The notes under the pieces: generated by a model
Database searches by the model: none
Told to the model about the DNA's origin: nothing
The model's input: the letters and a program-made list of their open reading frames with translations, nothing else
Program-made: the position numbers and the translations under genes
Shown here: positions 11,072 through 22,164 of the stretch, in pieces
How positions within the stretch are numbered: the first letter of the stretch is position 1
How the letters are laid out: every line of letters begins with the position of its first letter
Assembly (NCBI GenBank): GCA_029582165.1
Contig: CM055881.1
Location: 17,102,594-17,166,593 of the forward strand
DNA length: 64,000 nucleotides
Source of the DNA: Portulaca oleracea
Taxonomy: Eukaryota > Streptophyta > Magnoliopsida > Caryophyllales > Portulacaceae
Direction: 5' to 3'

Positions 11072-12155
11072 TTTTATGGGAAATTTATATTTTGCTTTTG
11101 AAATGATGGAAAAATTATAATTAGGTAGTATTTGTGAAAAACATTTTATGAACTTTGATAAAATAAAGAAAGTAGTGTTGGCGGTCCTTTATATTTAATT
11201 TATTAAGGGAAAAAAAGGAATAGAACAACACTTTCCCTGATCTCTCCTTAGAAATATATTATTAAGTTGAGAATAAAATAATAAGTACAAAATTTTAAAA
11301 TAAATTTGTGATATCTAATATTATGAAGTAATAATATTATTATTCAATATCAACTCTATTCTTATTTTGATAATTATTAGAATTTGTTACAAAAATAAAA
11401 TTAATCTATGACAAGAGGTAATAAGATGAACAATTTGTTAACTTTGAAAAAATCAAATTAAACATTACTTTTTACTATCAAAGTTACATTTACTTATATT
11501 GGTGAACATAGACTGAATGTAAAGGACAATTTCGTGTTATTGATTGTTAATTAATCATTAGATACCATCAAAACAATATTCTTACCCAAATAAGTAAAAA
11601 GTATTAATTTTTTTGACGTAATTGTGGTGAGTAATATTAAAAGGCTTCATGTAATTTTGGTGAAAATACGAGGATAATTAGTTAACTTTATGAAATATTA
11701 AATTAATCATTTGTTTCTTCCCAACAAAATTACATTACTTAATTGGATAATATACTTAATGTAATGGACAAATCTAATGTTAATTTTTAATAACAAATAA
11801 AAAAATATCATCAAAACATGACTTATCAAAATAAGTGAAAAGTATTTACTTCATTTTATATGATAAAATAATTATAAAAAGTCTTTGAAAAAATTATCAA
11901 ATATAATATTCTATAACATATGATGTAATTTGTTGAAAACATGAGTATCAAACAATTAAAAACTAATTCAAAAAACTAATCTAAATAACATTTTGGAAAA
12001 GAACTTTTTGGGTCAAATAGTTAATTCAAATAGTTGTTTACCAAGTCAAAACAATTACTACCCTTGAAAAGATATTTTTCTTCTAAAATGTTGTCCCAAA
12101 CACCACGTATTGTGATATTAATTGTGTCATAATAGCAAGTATTTATAATATGTCT
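11072..12155. other. AT-rich spacer, nothing recognised
   Basis: Over 1 kb of very AT-rich DNA with repeated TTAACTTTG and AAAGTATT words. No ORF, RNA gene or element end is supported. Confidence 0.35.
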
Positions 12156-12345
12156 ACAATCGGAGGTCAACACACATTGGGTTATGACATACTTATGTCC
12201 ATCAATTAACTAAGGATGGGGTTTTGCTCGTAAACTATATTAACATAAGAGACAATCTGGTTGACCCTTTGACAATAGGATTGACTAAGGACTTTGTGTA
12301 AATGAATCAATTAGGATGAGAGTAAAACCCACAAACTTTAAGCTC
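12156..12345 (+). pseudogene. Copia polyprotein C-terminal relic
   Basis: The plus strand reads a decayed version of the Copia RNase H C-terminus, including NIRDNLVDPLTIGLTKDF. This matches the usual 'ENLADPLTKGL' segment of plant Copia polyproteins. Only the last 50 or so residues remain. The relic abuts a minus-strand gag piece at 12346. Confidence 0.45.
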
Positions 12346-13029
12346 GTCACTTTGAAAGCCTTCTTGTCAATATAACCCTTGGCTATGAATCCACTCAACC
12401 AGTTGAACCCATTCCAAATACTCATCCGGATCAAGAGAACCATGGAACTCCGGTAGTTCAACTTTGATGTCATGAAGATCATCCCTAGGCAGGTGTTCAC
12501 CTCTTTCCCGTTGTCGGAATATATGCATGGAATCCACATCGTCGTCGCTCAACTTGAAGTTAGGAGGAGGACGCATGGGGCTTGGGGAAGGTTTCTCTCT
12601 CCTCATAGGTGGCGATCGCACCTGGAGCTATGCGTGAATCTGAATGAGTCTCGCAGTAATGTCATCAAGGACGTTCTCGATGCGTGAGAACCTGCTCTCG
12701 TAGCCCGGGTTAGAAGTCTCTTCGAGCGGGGATCCCATTAAAGTCCTTTGGCGTTGGTTAGATTCCTCTCGGTTTGGATCATTGGGATGTTCCATACTAA
12801 GAAGAATAGGTAGAGGATGAATGCGTTTGGGATGTTTTTTGAGGAGCTAGGTTCTTTGTAGTTGGGTTGTGTTTGGCTTAGGATTTTTTTTGTAGCTATG
12901 CACAAGAGAGACAATAGATGACATTGGAATAAGTGACCATTGGAGTATTGATGTGATTGGATATTGAAGTTTGGTGTTCTTGGTATTGGTGTGGTTAGCT
13001 TCTTCAACAAGTGTCACCATTGTCTCTCT
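12346..13029 (-). pseudogene. gag leader and N-terminus of an element A/B relative
   Basis: On the minus strand, 12621-12400 gives a gag N-terminal region with KLSDDDVDSMH and DIKVELPEFHGSLDPDEY. It aligns with the element B gag (YELSDDDRGSF, KIPEFNGYTGPDDY). The untranslated leader up to about 13010 matches the leader of element A in inverted orientation (words such as CAAACACAACCCAACTACAA). The piece is head-to-head with element A, whose truncated 5' LTR starts at 13030. It has no pol and no LTR of its own. Confidence 0.55.
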
Positions 13030-13851
13030 TGGATGCGTATTCGGGTCATCGATGGTTGTGGTATCTACTTCAAGTGGGACCCCAGACCATGGGAGTGGAG
13101 CTACGGGTCCTCATCGGGACCTACTTCGGGCCTTTCAAAGGGTTCGAAGTCTTTCAGAAAGAATAAGTGGAAAAGGATCAATGTGGGTTATTGAAATGGA
13201 TGCGCCTTCACTCTTTGGGTTATAACTCGTTCAATTTAACTCCGATGGGTCTCAAATTTTGGGAGCTTAAAGTACACACCACGAGCTTTCCATCGATATT
13301 TTAGGGGCCTAAATTGGAGTCCGGATGAAGAAGTTATGTGCGTTTGAAGTCGGCAGGGAAAAGCTGCCCAGAAGATTGACTCGCCCGAGTCGTCTCGTGA
13401 CTCGCCCGAGTCACCTGCTGCCCAGGGACGTCGCGCCCGTGAATCCTAGGGTCGCGCCCGTGACCTCCGTCCACCCAGACCAACTGCTGCTACTGCGTGT
13501 TGTTTTTTTCCCCCCATTCCTATATATACCCCCTCCCTTGGCATTGTTTGGAAGTTTTTAGACATTATGTATGTGATGCTTTGGCATTGTAGGGGTTTTT
13601 TCCCAACTTTCTCAAAAATCTTGATTACTTTATCCAAGTGATTTGGTGGTGTTTCAAGTCATTCCTTTAGTGATTATTTAGTGGATTACCTTGGGTAATC
13701 ATGGTGGGGTGTTAGGCCTAGAGTTGTGGTTCTCCTTGCTCAAGGTCATATCCATCCTTTGGGTGTTCAAGGCCCTTGTTCTTGTTGAATATTGATCTTC
13801 CATCATCACTCAAGCTAATCTTCACCCACCCACGCGTACGGTAACGCTCCA
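13030..13851 (+). repeat. 5' LTR of element A (5'-truncated)
   Basis: It matches 17200-17999 nearly throughout. The U3 part holds a GC-rich palindrome block (about 13375-13470, with GTCGCGCCCGTGA-type words). A TATA box TATATATA is at about 13522-13529, followed by U5. It ends ACGCTCCA and is followed by the primer site. Confidence 0.8.
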
Positions 13852-13853
13852 TT

Positions 13854-13866
13854 TGGTATCAAAGCT
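13854..13866 (+). other. Primer-binding site of element A
   Basis: TGGTATCAAAGCT lies three bases after the LTR end. It resembles the initiator tRNA-Met primer site TGGTATCAGAGC found in other elements of this window, with one or two changes. Confidence 0.65.
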
Positions 13867-14189
13867 ATGGTTTGTTCTAGCTTGAGTTTTGGTTTTTGTT
13901 CTTGCAAGTAGTGATTTCTATTGTTGGATTTGGTTGAAATATTGGTGTCCCCCATCCCTTGTGCTATCAAAAATGTGTTGGAATATGTTGTATTGTGTTT
14001 GTATTTGTTGGATTTGAGTCATTTGGAGCTTTGAGGAGAAGTTGGAAAATAGTGCACGCAAGGTGTTCGATGAAATGTCTGAGTGAGAAAAACACAAAGA
14101 ACCCTTAGCCAAACACTATCCAACTACAAAAGAACTCCCAAACTCCATAAATTATCCCAAACACAATCCGTCCTTCACTCTTCCTTTGA

Positions 14190-15130
14190 TATGGATGATG
14201 GACATAGCTCCGATCAGAGGAATCAAGCCGACACCGTAGTTCTCAATTTCAAGATCTCGAGGACCGACTTACCACCACTCTTGACAATCAATTCTCCACT
14301 ATCGAGCGAACTCTTGACAACCTTAAGGTCAAAGTGAACAACCTAGTCCAAGAGTATCAAAGGAAACCCCGAGGTGAACGTCGTAGAACCGCATGAAGTC
14401 CTATCCGTCCTCCTCCCTCCTACGAGTCGAGTGACGATGATAGAGGCTCCTTTCGACGTCGTCATCAACGAGAAGCGGTTGAAAAGCCCCCACGAGATAA
14501 ATTCCTTGATATCGAGGCCAAACTCCTAGAATTTAATGGCTATACCGGCCCCGATGATTATCGTGAATGGGTCCAAGCCTTGGAGAGAATCATTGCAACT
14601 AAGGAGTATAGTGATGAACGGGCCTTCAAAATTGCGAGATCGAAACTCACTAGTTCCGCATCTCTTTGGTTTGCAACCGTCAAAATGCAAATGACTATGG
14701 AAGGTCGATCAGAAATCGTTTCATGGACGAGGCTAAAGCGATTGATGGATCGACAATTCTTGCCTAACACTTACAAGGGTAAGGTTAACCATAAGGCCAA
14801 GTCATCACTTGATGGAAATGGAGAAGTTAAGCAAGCAAAGGTCGACCTAATGCCCAACGAGGGAGTTCCATTGAACCTTGTGAGACTTCCGAAGCTATTG
14901 TTGAAGTTTCATACCAAGAGGAAGAAGAGAAGGTTCACTATGATCTCCAACCAAGCCAAGTTGAAGAACCGCCGCAAGAAACCCCGATGTTCATCTCCAC
15001 ATTGCCTTTTGGGGAGCCAAGCAACAATGAGTTTGACAACAATACTTCTCACGCTTTGGTAACTTATGATCTACACAATGAGGGCGATGAGGTAATCCAA
15101 GACTATTTGACTAAAATCAATGATGGTTAT
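14190..15130 (+). pseudogene. gag relic of element A
   Basis: Starting near the ATG at 14190, the plus strand encodes a decayed gypsy-type gag. There is a leader domain, a block equivalent to PEFNGYTGPDDYREW in element B (around 14531-14570), and then an open stretch 14580-15062 with ERAFKIARSKLTSSASLWF and MDRQFLPNTYKGKVN, typical of the retrotransposon gag core. Frames change at least twice, and no zinc knuckle is left. Gag would package the element's RNA, with enzymes supplied by an autonomous relative. Confidence 0.6.
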
Positions 15131-15151
15131 TAGAGCGTGGCGCGGTGGGAG

Positions 15152-16075
15152 TGTTGATGATTCTCGCTTGAGTTTTTACTTTTGATGATTCAATCGAACA
15201 AAACTTGAACAATAGAGGAAGGATATGACCTTGAGCTAGGTAATCCACAACTCTAGGCTTCACACCCCACCATGACTATCACAGGTAATCCAATGGATAA
15301 TCAATAAAGGAATGACTTGCTAACACCACCATTCACAAATCGATAAAGTATTTTGGGAGAGAAAAGGGAGTAACCCTAACATTGCATTGGCAAATCATTC
15401 ATCAACATAAGCTTTCTTGGAAAATGTGCTAAACAAGTATTTATATTAATTAAAGAAAATAAACAAAACTCAGCTTTTTAAGCCAAACAAAACACGCCAA
15501 ATCAGTTTCGTCACGGCGTGACGCCGGTTGGTCGCGGGCGTTACCAGAGCGAAACTCCAGGCAATTTGGTATGTGCGCGATCGTAGTGGGCGCTACGATG
15601 GGTCGTCACGGGCTTGACAAATTTCTGTCCCAATTTCCCCCAAAATGCCGAGCGTGGTCACGGGCGCTACGACGTCACGGGCGTGACGATCTGGGCAGTT
15701 TTTCTGCCGACTTCAAACACGCATAACTTCTTCATTCGAACTCCGTTTTAGGGCCGTAAGATATCTTTGGAAAGCTATCAGTGTGTTCTTTAAGCTCTAA
15801 ACATTTGAGACCCATTAGATTTATATTAAAGGAGTTATGACCCAAAGTGTGAAGGCACGCGTATTTCGAACCTTTGATCGCCATTATTACCTTATGTTTA
15901 TTCACCCGGCTCACAATCGAACCATGATGCCAAATATGCATGACATCTCGGGATGACCCATCATCCCATAGGCCCTCATGGTTATCCACAAGTCTCAAAT
16001 CTCTTCCCGGCCATTCGAAACATCCGTGGAGAAGTTTGGACCCCGACAATGGATGTCTTGCGTTAGCCAAGCTAA
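15152..16075 (-). repeat. Reversed LTR copy inside element A
   Basis: The stretch reads as the reverse complement of an element A/B-type LTR. Shared parts are the U5 words (GGATATGACCTTGAGC, CCACAACTCTAGG), the palindrome-rich block at 15508-15690 (for example GTCACGGGCGTGAC) and CATAACTTCTTCATTCGAACT. It is more diverged from element A's own LTRs than those are from each other, so it is a separate insertion. The right end is approximate, and no target duplication was found. Confidence 0.5.
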
Positions 16076-16129
16076 ATTGACGCTCACCACCCCGCTCTTC
16101 TTGAGTATAACGATTCTTGAGAACAAGGG

Positions 16130-17110
16130 GTGAACGTACTTAGCACGGTGTTGTTGGTTAGCTCCTCTATCCATGTTCTTGTCGAAATCCTCGATATAAG
16201 CATCACAAGAGAGTGCAACTACCGATACTTGTTGAACCGTTGGCTTAACCTCGAACGTGAAAGCTTGGACCCGGTCCCGACACGGTCCAGTTATACTTTG
16301 GAGTCTTTGATTAAATCACATATGTTATTTGGAAGAAATTGGTTGTTTGAGAGTGTCTGTTGACGTGATAAGTTATATGATGATTATGTGGTGTCGAAGT
16401 TTGATGATTCTCTATGCTTGAAGTGGCATGCTAGAAATCTTGGTGTCCATTTGACGTTTAGTTGTGAATCTGGGATTGATGATGCCTTGATTCTAGTTTA
16501 ACCTAAGTATTTGAGCTGTTCATTTGTGTCATCCATCGATGAATATTTCTTGCATGTTAGTCGTTGTGATGTGAACTATTTGAGTATGCCATACATGATA
16601 TTTGGGCGTCATTAGTTATTCGAGAATGTGTTTTTGATTGGGTGCTATTGGAAATTTGGTATGCAGTGTTTGTGGGAGTGTTTGTCGAATGAAGATCGTT
16701 CTTTTGGATTTGATTTCTTGAATCCCTTTTCGAGCGAAACACGGGTTGAGTGTGCTGTTGGTGAGGACAAGCGATCTCTTGCTTTGTCTTTACCTTGCAG
16801 CGAGCCCAGTGAGGATGTGTGTTCCCAAGCACCTCAAAATACTCCCGTTCCTTCCCTTAATCCCGTATCCCAACACAACAAGCCTCCAACCACGTTCTTT
16901 TATTTGGACAATGGATATATCGTGGGGTTTGATGCTTGTTGGGCGCCTCGTGTGAATGATCATTGCGATCGGGATGTTTGGAGTTCTAGGGTGCTAAGTT
17001 GTGGAGAGGGCCTCGATTTTAACTCCCAAGATTTGAGGGCAACACTTTTTCAAGAAGGGGAGTATGGAACGAATCGGGATGGGGCCCGAGCCTCAAAATC
17101 TATGGTCATC
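16130..17110 (+). pseudogene. Unrecognised ORF of the element A/B family, broken copy
   Basis: The plus strand encodes a protein that matches the 170-residue ORF of element B (52871-53383) and continues beyond it. Conserved blocks are FGRNWLFE, RDKLYDDYVVSKFDDSLCLK, YMIFGRH-LFE, CYWKFGMQCLWECL and, further on, FYLDNGYIVGFDACWAPRV. Two in-frame stops sit where element B has Trp codons (TGG to TGA and TAG). I recognise no known domain. It occupies the place of pol between gag and the 3' LTR. The open part 16628-17305 runs into the LTR. Confidence 0.5.
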
Positions 17111-17171
17111 GATCCTTCTCTCACCCCCTTAGAGAAACACAAGCGAATCCATTTCAAGGTGGGGTGTGGAG

Positions 17172-17999
17172 TCCATTTTAAGGTGGACCCGGGACCTTGG
17201 ATGCGTATTCGGGTCATCGATGGTTGTGGTATCTACTTCAAGTGGGACCCCGGACCATGGGAGTGGAGCTACGGGTCCTCATCGGGACCTACTTCGGGCC
17301 TTTAAAAGAGTTTGGAGTCTTTCGGAAAGAATAAGCGGTAAAGGGTCAACGTGGGTTGTTGAAATGGACGCGCCTTCATTATTTGGGTCATAACTCCTTC
17401 AATTTAACTCCGATGGGTCCCAAATTGTGGAAGCTTAAAGTACACACCGCGAGCTTTCCATCGATATCTTACGGGCCTAAAACGAAGTCCGGATGAAGAA
17501 TTTATGCGCGTTTGAATTTGCCAGGGAAAAGCTGCCCAGAAGACTGACTCGCCCGAGTCACCCTGCTGCCCAGGGACGTCGCGCCCGCTACTCCTAGGGT
17601 CGCGCTCGCGACCTCCTTCCGCCCAGACCTACTGCTGCTACTGTGTGTTGTTTTTTTTGCCCCCATTCCTATATATACCCCCTCCCTTGGTATTGTTTGG
17701 AAGTTTTTAGCCATTGTGTATGTGATACTTTGGCATTGTAGGGGTTTTTTCCCAACTTTCTCAAAAATCTTGATTACTTTATCCAAGTGATTTGGTGGTG
17801 TTTCAAGTCATTCCTTTACTGATTATTTAGTAGATTACCTTGGATAATTATGGTGGGGTATTAGGCCTAGAGTTGTGGTTCTCCTTGCTCAAGGTCATAT
17901 CCATCCTTTGGGTGTTCAAGGCCCTTGTTCTTGTTGAATATTGATCTTCCATCATCACTCAAGTTAATCTTCACCCACCCACGCGTACGTTACGCTCCA
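17172..17999 (+). repeat. 3' LTR of element A
   Basis: It starts TCCATTTTAAGGTGGACC after a G-rich stretch and ends ACGCTCCA at 17999. It carries the same palindrome block (about 17540-17620) and TATA box (about 17669-17676) as the 5' LTR. The next base belongs to the CACTA transposase relic. Confidence 0.8.
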
Positions 18000-19070
18000 A
18001 ATTTTTTGGGGTAGCTATAACAGGCCAAGTAGAATAAGTTTCCCCGAAACCACCGAAAGGGGCGAAACCATCAGTGCATATACCCAACCGCACATTGTGT
18101 GGTTCCGATGCAAACTCTTTGTGAGTGAAATCAAAATGTTTCCAAGCTTCACCATTGCACGGGCGAACTATAGCAACGCCCCCTCGAACATTTGTTGAGT
18201 GCCACCTCATTTGCTCTACTTATGTCTTAGTCATGTATAATCTTTGCAACCGTGGACCGATTGGAATGTATATGAGCTCTTTGTGGGTGATCCTTTTACC
18301 CTTAGCCGTTTTTTGCACATATCGATCAACATCGCAAAAGGTGCACCTATCAAGCATGGAGTTCTCCTTCCAAAACAACATACACCCCTTTGGACACACG
18401 TTGATCCTCTCATGTGGAAGTTCTAAAGCTTTGAATAACTTCTTTTTGCAGAGTGGTACGTGCTTGCCATTTCATTACCAGGGGGACAAATGTCTTTCAT
18501 GAGTACTAACAGACTGTCTACGGCTTTGTTAGGGAGATTGTACTCACACTTCATGTTTACAAGCCGCGACACTACTGACAATTGTGAGATCTCGTAACCC
18601 TCATACAAAGGTCGTTTAGACGCTTCTAACATTTCTAGAAATTTTTGGCCTCCATCTACTGGCTCATCTTCCATTAGGTCTAACGCATCAGACGATAAAT
18701 CTCCAATGACATCCGTGAGCATTTCTTGCATTGGGTCTAACACATCAGTCCTCGACGACCCTTCAATGTGGTTCGACGTTTGGATGGGGACTGTAGCCAC
18801 GGGAGGCACGTACAACTCACTGTGACTCGTCCACACAATATAACTTGGAAGGAACCCATTTTTGTACAAGTGCACCTTAACATTGTCCTCACTAATGTGT
18901 TTCATGTTTCTACACTTTGAACATGGACCCCTAACTACTTTACCCGATTGGAAGCTATTGGTTTGTTTAGCAACTGGAAAAAATTCTTCTTTTACCCCTC
19001 TAACAAATTCTTTGCTAAGATACCCCTCCTCATCGATTCTCTCGTACATCCACTTCCTAGTATTTTCCAT
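18000..19070 (-). pseudogene. CACTA transposase (TNP2 type), N-terminal half
   Basis: ATG at 19070. The first 215 residues are open and carry the transposase-associated domain (RKWMYERIDEEGYLSKEFV, GPCSKCRN). The frame continues with stops into the TNP2 domain: HSAKRSYSKL, then blocks matching GCMLFWKEN, EAWKHFDFTHKEFASEPHN and VRLGICTDGFAPFGGFGETY. It stops at TWPVIATPKN, where element A's 3' LTR abuts. TNP2 is the cut-and-paste transposase of En/Spm elements. The missing C-terminal half is found on the plus strand at 32131-34540. About 60 residues between the halves are absent. Confidence 0.8.
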
Positions 19071-19290
19071 CTAGTTCCAATATCTAAGTTTAACCGAATT
19101 AGATTTGGACATTGACATTTGTTTATTTATCAACATATTAATAGAGTAATGTGTTTATGTAGCAATTGGTTGATGAGCACTTAAATGGACATGACATAAT
19201 TATTTACAATTTATGTCTTCATTTGGAGTTATAAGTAATTAAGTTAGTAATTAGGTTGGATTAGCAACAAATTTACGCTACCAACTTTAT

Positions 19291-19630
19291 AGGTTAACTT
19301 AATCAAAGGCATGCCTTCAAATGAAAATGCAACTTTGTTATGAGGATTAAAAGGTCAAAGTTTTATATATAGCTCATCATGAGCTTGCGAGTAGGAATGT
19401 TGGTCATGACGTATTCAATTTCGGAAAAACTTATGAAACGAACACCCAGGAACTCAAATCTGCATTTTCTTGGGTGTTCGTTTCATAAGGTTTTCCGAAA
19501 CTGAATGCGTCTCGACCAACATTCCTACGTCGCAAGCTCATGATGAGCTTTTATATAAAACTTTGACCTTTTGTTCCTTATAACAAAGCTGCATTTTCAT
19601 TTGAAGGCATGCCTTTGATTAAATTAACCT
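19291..19630. repeat. Long hairpin 1 (arms of about 160 bp)
   Basis: Arms 19291-19448 and 19471-19630 are inverted copies with few mismatches, separated by a 22-base loop. Matching words include CTCATCATGAGCTTGCGA against TCGCAAGCTCATGATGAG, and GAAACGAACACCCA against TGGGTGTTCGTTTC. A transcript through it would form a near-perfect double-stranded stem. Confidence 0.85.
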
Positions 19631-19800
19631 AATTACTATTCTAAATTACCATCACAAATAACCTATTTACTTATGTAGCAACTGGTTGTTGAGTAAATAA
19701 ATGGACGTGACATAATTATGTGCTAATTTATGTCTTTATTTGGAGTTATGAGTAATTAAGTTAGTAATTAGGTTGGATTAGCAACAAATTTACGCTATCA

Positions 19801-20148
19801 ACTTCGACGGAGAACTTAATTAAAGGCATGTCTTTAAATTCAGCCTTGTTCTGATGAACAAGTTATCAAAGTTATATGTATGGGTCATCAACTGCTTGTG
19901 ACGTAGCAAATGTTGATCGTTGTGCATTTAGCATCCCAACCACTTATAAAACAAACACCCATGAAATCAAGATTGAGTTCTTGGGTGTACGTTTTATAAG
20001 TGGTTGGGATGCTAAATGCACAACGATCAATATTTGCTACCTCCCAACCACTTGATGACTCATGCATATAATTCCGACAACTTGTTGATTACAATAAGGC
20101 TGAATTTGCATTTAAAAACATACCTTTAATTAAGTTCACCAACGAAGT
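19801..20148. repeat. Long hairpin 2, related to hairpin 1
   Basis: Arms run from about 19801-19961 and 19982-20148. The inner part, with CAACCACTTATAAAAC against GTTTTATAAGTGGTTG and GCTAAATGCACAACGATCAA, is nearly perfect. The flanking sequence repeats that of hairpin 1: GTAATTAGGTTGGATTAGCA lies about 50 bp upstream of both. The two hairpins are therefore diverged tandem copies with a period of about 500 bp. Confidence 0.8.
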
Positions 20149-21514
20149 TGGCAGTTGCTTAAAATTGTTCCTAACCAAACATTATAACTAACTCACTTAC
20201 TAATAACTACCAAAATCATCCAAACTCATCCTATTTTTATAACATACACATATAAACTACTTGGAAGAGTATACCAACTTATTCCTCAAAACTAACATCA
20301 CAAATAACCTATATACTTGTTCCATGACGTAGTTTCAAATGATTTTGAAACGTGCTAAACAACATTTCAAAAGTTGAGGATGATATTCCCCAACTTTTCA
20401 ATTTGTTGATTAGCGTCGAACTACAATGAATTTCATGGAAAAGGTACTTGGTGACATTGTGTTATTTTGTTTCAAGTTTAGGTAATATTCCCCATAATGT
20501 TGTTACACTACTTAAGTTTAATAATACCAAAAAATTTCTATGGCTTTTCACTCATACAAGGTTTTTATCAACCCTAAACCCTAACCATAAATAATAAACT
20601 TAACTAGTAACAAACATAATAAAAATTAACATAAAAAAATTAACAAACATAATATAATTAATGAAAAGTTTAACAATCATACACATTCTTAAGAATTATT
20701 TTAACTTAATCAGTCACAAAATCATAATTTATCATGTCTAACATAAACAAATTGACATAAATCATGACAAATACCATAAACGTTTCATTATGTACTTATT
20801 ATTCAACAATTTTAAGCAACACTAACGCAAACATTAAAATAATTATTCACCACATTGCACATCATTAGTCACAAAATTCTATTTGTACAAAACTAATACA
20901 TAAAAACCTAATTATTACCAAACATATACAAATGATTAACCCTAATCCTAACCCTAACCCATACAAACATATACAAACATAATATAATTAATTAAACTAA
21001 TTATTCACAACCAAGACACTAAATTATACATAAAATAAACATGATTTTAACAAAACTAACTAAACAATTTTTTCACAAACATTACCCAAACCCATACTAA
21101 TTTGTGCATGCTCATAATTTCTACCCATAAACAAACAATTGACCCAATTAAAACTAATCTAATCACAAAATCAACAATTTTCAAAGAAAATTACCCGGGA
21201 GGAGATGTCGCCGGCGACGGGGATACTGGCAGGCGGCGGCGGAACTGGCGGCTGCGGCGATGACGGAGGCGGTGGGAGGTGGCCATACTTCGGTGGTTGC
21301 CTTGTGAGAGGGAGGGTTTGTGTTGTTATAAACCACAAAAAATATAAAGAAAATGATAACGAGAGGAGAGGTACATATCGGCGGACGGCGATGGCAGCGG
21401 ATGGCGAAAATCGGCAAAGGCAAGGCTCGGTCTTCAAATTCGCTCGGAGGTGGCAGTGATGTTTGAATGAACAATGGGAAGAAAATGGCATTCAATTGCC
21501 GATAAAACAAAGGA

Positions 21515-21716
21515 CGCGACCGTTTATTTAAACAGTTGCAAATTTGAGACCGTTCAATTGAACGGTCGTTCCCAGGCACGACAGTTCAATTGAACGATCG
21601 CAAAAATTGCGACTGTTTGGTGAATGGTCGCAAATTATCGGTTGCCGGAAAAAAAATGCGACCGTTCATTGAACGATCGCAACGGACGGTCGCAACTGAG
21701 CGTCCATCTTATAGTG
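21515..21716. repeat. Subterminal palindromes at the CACTA-1 5' end
   Basis: About six copies of the motif GACCGTTCAATTGAACGGTC and variants (GCGACCGTTCATTGAACGATCGC-like) fill the last 200 bp before the terminus. The same motif fills 37510-37810 at the other end. Such repeats are known binding sites for the accessory protein (TNPA) of En/Spm-type elements. Confidence 0.85.
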
Positions 21717-22164
21717 TAATCAAAGTAGAGTGTCATATATATAATGTTAATATTTACTTCCTTCATCAATGGACAACAAGTAATTTATTATCACTAAAAC
21801 GTGTGTTGCTCTGGTGTCTACAGGACACATATCTATCAACTCATTTATTCATGATTCTAATCAAGTAAGTATCCATGAAATTCACTTAACGATAAATATA
21901 ACATCAATGCATGTAAAGCACATAGTGGAAGTGCTTTAATCACTTATTTATATATAAAAAAAAACTCCACTTCAGAAGCACATACGTGACTCTTGGAAGT
22001 TAAATACTCCATAGTGAACATACATTAATCATGGATATTGAGATCATTGATTACTTTTAAAACACGTCTACGAGCATAATGAATAATTACATAAATATCA
22101 ATAAATTCTCATAAAGATAGATTCCATCAATATGCTCATATAGTATCACAATCAAATATCTAAA

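Larger units (their letters stand above)
13030..17999 (+). mobile_element. Element A: gag-only, pol-less LTR retrotransposon
   Basis: Two direct LTRs (13030-13851 and 17172-17999) enclose a tRNA-Met-type primer site, a decayed gag and an unrecognised ORF, but no protease, reverse transcriptase or integrase. This is the make-up of a large non-autonomous element (LARD-like). The 5' LTR lacks about its first 30 bp compared with the 3' LTR. The flanks (TCTCT left, AATTT right) do not match, so the left edge has been cut or recombined. The 3' LTR ends exactly inside a CACTA transposase gene. A reversed LTR copy is inserted at about 15152-16075. Element B (51540-61854) is a sister copy. Confidence 0.75.
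18000..21716 (-). mobile_element. CACTA-1 transposon, 5' half
   Basis: Reading down from 21716 on the minus strand: terminus CACTATAAGATGG, subterminal palindromes (21515-21716), a GC-rich leader at 21190-21480, two long hairpins (19291-20148), then the TNP2 transposase start at 19070. The terminus is preceded by TTA (minus strand), which equals the TTA after the 3' end at 37837. It lies in the protease region of Copia-1. It is in opposite orientation to its 3' half (32131-37837). Confidence 0.78.

Noticed and set aside
13325..13561. ORFs inside the element A LTR (also 17166-17393 and 52197-52430)
   Set aside because: They lie in repeated LTR sequence with GC-rich palindromes, are not conserved in frame between copies, and have no known domain.
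20938..20960. Telomere-like AACCCTAATCCTAACCCTAA
   Set aside because: Only three degenerate units; too short for an interstitial telomere array in AT-rich DNA.
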